A stretch of 8,550 bases of DNA, from positions 22,725 to 31,274 of the forward strand of contig PBXT01000019.1 in NCBI GenBank assembly GCA_002727695.1, given 5' to 3'. Both the position numbers and the translations under genes were made by a program. Every line of letters starts with the position of its first letter. Position 1 is the stretch's first letter. The stretch is from Methanobacteriota archaeon. Lineage in GTDB: Archaea > Thermoplasmatota > Poseidoniia > Poseidoniales > Poseidoniaceae. Shown here piece by piece: positions 6,734 through 8,550 of this stretch. The notes beneath the pieces are model-generated. The model was not told where the DNA came from, did no database searches, and saw only the letters and a list, made by a program, of their open reading frames with translations.

Positions 6734-7494
6734 TGAGTAGCAGTATGGGACCAGTCGATTGGGCTAGGAGTCAACATATCCATTCCATGCTGGCACAGCA
6801 AGGATAGCCCTTCTTCAGGAGGTAGGTATGATGGGACAATCATACTTTCAACTCTCAATGTGAGTAACCTAGCAACAGCACCTTCCGGTAGAGGATTATC
6901 TTCAACCAATCTGCACTTCATTACCACTACTGCTAGTGGGTGAATCGGTCCATCGCTTTCAAGCAGTTCCCATTCACTACCTTCTATGGGCTTACTCGCA
7001 AGGTCGACTTCTTCTGCAGCTTTTCTAGTAGGAGCAAGGAACTGCAATTCGCATTCCTTGGTTTCTATGAGGTTGAGGTAGGTGTCTCTCTGTCTGCCTT
7101 CTCTATTTTGTGATAGCGACATCACGATGAGCGGTGGAGTATTCGACACAACTGAAATGCTAGTCATCGGGGCAATATTTTCTCTTTCTTGATTTCTAGT
7201 AGATACCATGGCAAGTGGTCTCGGTGATGCAGTAGCAGTTAGCCACTTCGCACGTGTGATGTGGTCGAGTTCATCCATTTCAATCTCCATTTCTGCCTTG
7301 GAGAATTTTCGCTCAAACCAGTGGTCTAAATCGCCTTTTTCAATTTCTTCGAGTGCGTATTGAGTGTAGTTGCGATATGCTTTCCATTCATCGATTATAT
7401 TGGAATCATCGCCCCTTTCTTCCTTTCTTTTCATTGAGGCATCTGCATATTCAATGCATCTTCTTAGGAAATCGCATACCGATTTTTTACTCAT
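6721..7494 (-). CDS. Flavin-reductase-like (FMN-binding split barrel) protein with N-terminal helical extension
   Basis: A 257-aa protein. Residues about 80-235 match the DIM6/NTAB-type flavin reductase family: 'SPRPLAMVST' near 90-99, then 'NIAPMTSISVVSNTPPLIVMSLS', the 'REGRQRDTYLNL' stretch where a Lys/Arg-Asp-Thr motif normally contacts FMN, and 'ECELQFLAP'. Members bind FMN and either reduce free flavin with NAD(P)H or act as flavin-dependent oxidoreductases. Residues 1-78 are not part of that fold: they are charged, probably helical (CIEYADASMKRKEE, DEWKAYRNYTQYALEEIE) and end in an acidic stretch. I do not recognise this extension. The start is well set by a strong AAGGAGGG six bases upstream. 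The ATG overlaps the stop of the acyltransferase gene by 8 nt, so it is the last gene of a three-gene unit. The C-terminal 20 residues are coded within the region overlapping or next to the epimerase 3' end. The physiological substrate is unknown. Confidence 0.82.
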   Translation of the reverse strand: MSKKSVCDFLRRCIEYADASMKRKEERGDDSNIIDEWKAYRNYTQYALEEIEKGDLDHWFERKFSKAEMEIEMDELDHITRAKWLTATASPRPLAMVSTRNQERENIAPMTSISVVSNTPPLIVMSLSQNREGRQRDTYLNLIETKECELQFLAPTRKAAEEVDLASKPIEGSEWELLESDGPIHPLAVVVMKCRLVEDNPLPEGAVARLLTLRVESMIVPSYLPPEEGLSLLCQHGMDMLTPSPIDWSHTATHHRS

Positions 7495-7954
7495 TTGATT
7501 CCCTCCTTGATTCGTACTGCTCTAAGGTCATTAGAAATTTTGCAGGGTTTCCTGCCCACACTTCTTCTCTTGGCACATCCTTTGTTACGACAGAACCTGC
7601 TGCGATTACACAGCCTGTGTTTAGCCTAACTCCTGCAACGACTGTAGTGTTAGCTCCTATTACCACTTTGTCTTCAACCACAACAGGTGACCAATTGCCT
7701 CCCGAAGGCGGATATCGATCATTAGTCAGTGTAGCATTTGGCCCAATGAATACTTCATCACCAATTACACACTCATCCGCAATGTAGACCGAGCCTTGGA
7801 TTTTGCATCTTTCGCCTATGGTAACGTTCCTGCCGATGTGAGATAGTGCGCCTATGTTTGTGCCTGGGCCGATTGAATCGCTTGCAATCATGCAAGGTTG
7901 CCAAGCAGTTGCCTCATTTGGCAATCCGACCTTTTGGCCGTTAAGATCACTCAT
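7487..7954 (-). CDS. Left-handed beta-helix acyltransferase (nucleotide-sugar N-acetyltransferase-like)
   Basis: A 155-aa hexapeptide-repeat protein, probably a trimeric acyl-CoA-dependent acetyltransferase. Hexapeptide turns with Ile/Val at the inner position run from about 27 to 73 (SIGPGTNIGALSHIGRNVTI, then VIGDEVFIGPNATL) and again from about 91 to 127 (VVVEDKVVIGANTTVVAGV and on). Between them is the loop 'TNDRYPPS' (77-84), which matches the catalytic-Asn loop of the WlbB/WbpD family; these enzymes acetylate the 3-amino group of UDP-aminosugar uronates in surface glycan synthesis. The 'WAGNPAKF' tail (133-140) is the standard end of this fold. It is shorter than typical WlbB proteins (about 190 aa), having fewer N-terminal coils. 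The start overlaps the peroxiredoxin stop by 8 nt (ATGAGTGA) and the stop overlaps the next start in the same way (ATGAGTAA), so translation is probably coupled through the unit. The fold is secure; the substrate is inferred. Confidence 0.88.
   Translation of the reverse strand: MSDLNGQKVGLPNEATAWQPCMIASDSIGPGTNIGALSHIGRNVTIGERCKIQGSVYIADECVIGDEVFIGPNATLTNDRYPPSGGNWSPVVVEDKVVIGANTTVVAGVRLNTGCVIAAGSVVTKDVPREEVWAGNPAKFLMTLEQYESRRESNE
7501..7508 (-). promoter_or_regulatory. Strong Shine-Dalgarno site of the flavin-reductase-like gene
   Basis: On the minus strand this reads AAGGAGGG, six bases before ATG 7494, and lies inside the acyltransferase coding region. It is the strongest ribosome-binding site in the window and fixes the start of the downstream gene despite the 8-nt overlap. 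Confidence 0.8.
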
Positions 7955-8432
7955 CTATTCCCAACTCTCGCATGAGCATAGATACATGGCCCTTTGCTTT
8001 CACATTGTAGCGAGCGAAAATCAGATTCCCGTCTTCGCCAACTACGAATGTTGACCTTGCACAACCCATGTATTCCTTACCGTAATTCTTCTTCATTCTC
8101 CATGTGCCGAATGCTTCGTGAAGAGCTCCATCTTCATCCATCAGCAACGGGAAATTTAATTCCTGCTTGTCGATGAAATTCTCGTGGCTCTTAACTGAAT
8201 CTTTGGATACGCCAAAGACCTTGTATCCAAGCGAGGCCAATCTGGCCATGTCATCTCTGAAGTCACATGCTTGAACAGTGCATCCTGGTGTAGAATCTCT
8301 TGGATAGAAGTACAGGATGACCTTGTTTCCAGATGAAATCAAATCTGTTAGATTATGCCTTTCTCCCTTTGAATCAAGCGCGTCAAATAGTGGTGATTTG
8401 TCTCCGATTTCGAGTGTTATTGCTTCTGCCAT
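7947..8432 (-). CDS. bcp: Bcp/PrxQ-type peroxiredoxin (thiol peroxidase)
   Basis: Reduces H2O2 and organic hydroperoxides with electrons from thioredoxin-like partners, in the cytoplasm. From ATG 8432 it is 161 aa, the normal length for the class. The active-site motif is YPRDSTPGC (43-51), with Thr48 and peroxidatic Cys51. Cys56, five residues on, is the expected PrxQ resolving cysteine (CTVQAC), so this is an atypical 2-Cys enzyme. Arg126 in GCARSTFVV completes the conserved peroxidase site. FGVSKDSVKSHENF and FPLLMDEDG are also family hallmarks. The frame stays open back to ATG 8537, adding 35 residues, but these resemble no peroxiredoxin N-terminus; ATG 8432 has a GGGAG just upstream and begins at the usual point. 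It is the first gene of the leftward unit with the acyltransferase and the flavin protein. Confidence 0.94.
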   Translation of the reverse strand: MAEAITLEIGDKSPLFDALDSKGERHNLTDLISSGNKVILYFYPRDSTPGCTVQACDFRDDMARLASLGYKVFGVSKDSVKSHENFIDKQELNFPLLMDEDGALHEAFGTWRMKKNYGKEYMGCARSTFVVGEDGNLIFARYNVKAKGHVSMLMRELGIDE

Positions 8433-8550
8433 GGCTCTCCCAGAAAGTGATAGCAAATCAAGGCTTTCATTGGCTGTTTTACCAATATTTGGCGACTCTG
8501 TAGCCTTTTTATGCAGCATGAATAATATTGCATTCATAACGCATCAAATT
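8433..8550 (-). promoter_or_regulatory. Upstream region of the peroxiredoxin unit, likely promoter
   Basis: These 118 bases precede the leftward three-gene unit and hold no recognisable gene. On the minus strand an A/T-rich GCATAAAAAGG lies at about 8502-8512 and could serve as a TATA-like element, with the transcript starting some 25 bases downstream. This is a guess from composition and position; no BRE or operator could be identified with confidence. Confidence 0.25.
8435..8441 (-). promoter_or_regulatory. Shine-Dalgarno-like site supporting the short peroxiredoxin start
   Basis: On the minus strand this reads GGGAGAG, with its GGGAG core four bases before ATG 8432. Spacing is short but workable. 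It favours the 161-aa form over the 196-aa form starting at 8537. Confidence 0.45.

Noticed and set aside
7353..7787. Plus-strand ORF of 144 codons antisense to the acyltransferase and flavin protein
   Set aside because: It lies opposite two well-supported genes and has a low-complexity Thr/Ser/Pro composition typical of antisense translation of hexapeptide repeats.
8482..8492. Short inverted repeat CCAATATTTGG upstream of the peroxiredoxin gene
   Set aside because: The arms are only four bases, which is too little to claim an operator or hairpin.
8433..8537. 35-residue N-terminal extension of the peroxiredoxin starting at ATG 8537
   Set aside because: It resembles no peroxiredoxin N-terminus or targeting signal, and ATG 8432 has its own Shine-Dalgarno-like site at the expected family start.
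1..8550. CRISPR arrays, tRNA/rRNA genes, insertion sequences, phage or defence genes
   Set aside because: Looked for on both strands and none seen; nearly all sequence is accounted for by eight genes.

Overview
The window reads as compact archaeal DNA. The most likely source is a planktonic marine Thermoplasmatota archaeon, Marine Group II or III ('Ca. Poseidoniales' type), but this is inferred from gene style rather than a marker gene. Four things point there: a membrane-anchored CARDB surface protein with a very acidic C-terminal tail; a surface protein combining an EF-hand-like module, a short collagen-like stretch and SDG-type beta-propeller repeats; a dehydratase of the aconitase X family whose small-subunit motif looks archaeal; and strong GGAGG-type Shine-Dalgarno sites with genes that abut or overlap. 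No rRNA, tRNA, CRISPR array, transposase or phage gene is visible. Coding density is close to complete.

Layout. (1) Plus strand, 2-649: C-terminal part of a cell-surface CARDB protein, cut by the window edge. It is followed within 25 bp by a glutamine-dependent NAD+ synthetase, nadE (675-2360). (2) Minus strand, 4021-2354: a large secreted or membrane-anchored protein converging on nadE, with a 7-bp overlap of the two 3' ends. (3) A short divergent intergenic region (4022-4099). (4) Plus strand, 4100-5833: a single-chain aconitase X with large and swivel parts fused. It is followed with zero spacing by an extended short-chain dehydrogenase/reductase of the nucleotide-sugar epimerase type (5834-6733). 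(5) Minus strand: a tight three-gene unit transcribed from right to left. It comprises a Bcp-type peroxiredoxin (8432-7947), a left-handed beta-helix acyltransferase (7954-7487) and a flavin-reductase-like protein with an extra N-terminal helical domain (7494-6721). Its last gene overlaps the epimerase gene by 13 bp, tail to tail.

How the genes may work together. Most are metabolic or envelope housekeeping genes. Aconitase X in archaea is known as mevalonate-5-phosphate dehydratase of the modified mevalonate pathway (isoprenoid lipid precursors), and that is the best guess here. The epimerase and the hexapeptide acyltransferase both resemble nucleotide-sugar enzymes for surface polysaccharide or protein glycosylation, in line with the two surface proteins. 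The peroxiredoxin and the flavin-reductase-like protein suggest redox work, and NadE supplies the NAD+ pool. No defence system or clearly new multi-gene system is evident. The least ordinary items are the fused aconitase X, its zero-gap coupling to the epimerase, the mosaic surface protein, the N-terminally extended flavin protein, and the repeated 8-nt ATGAGTRA start/stop overlaps.
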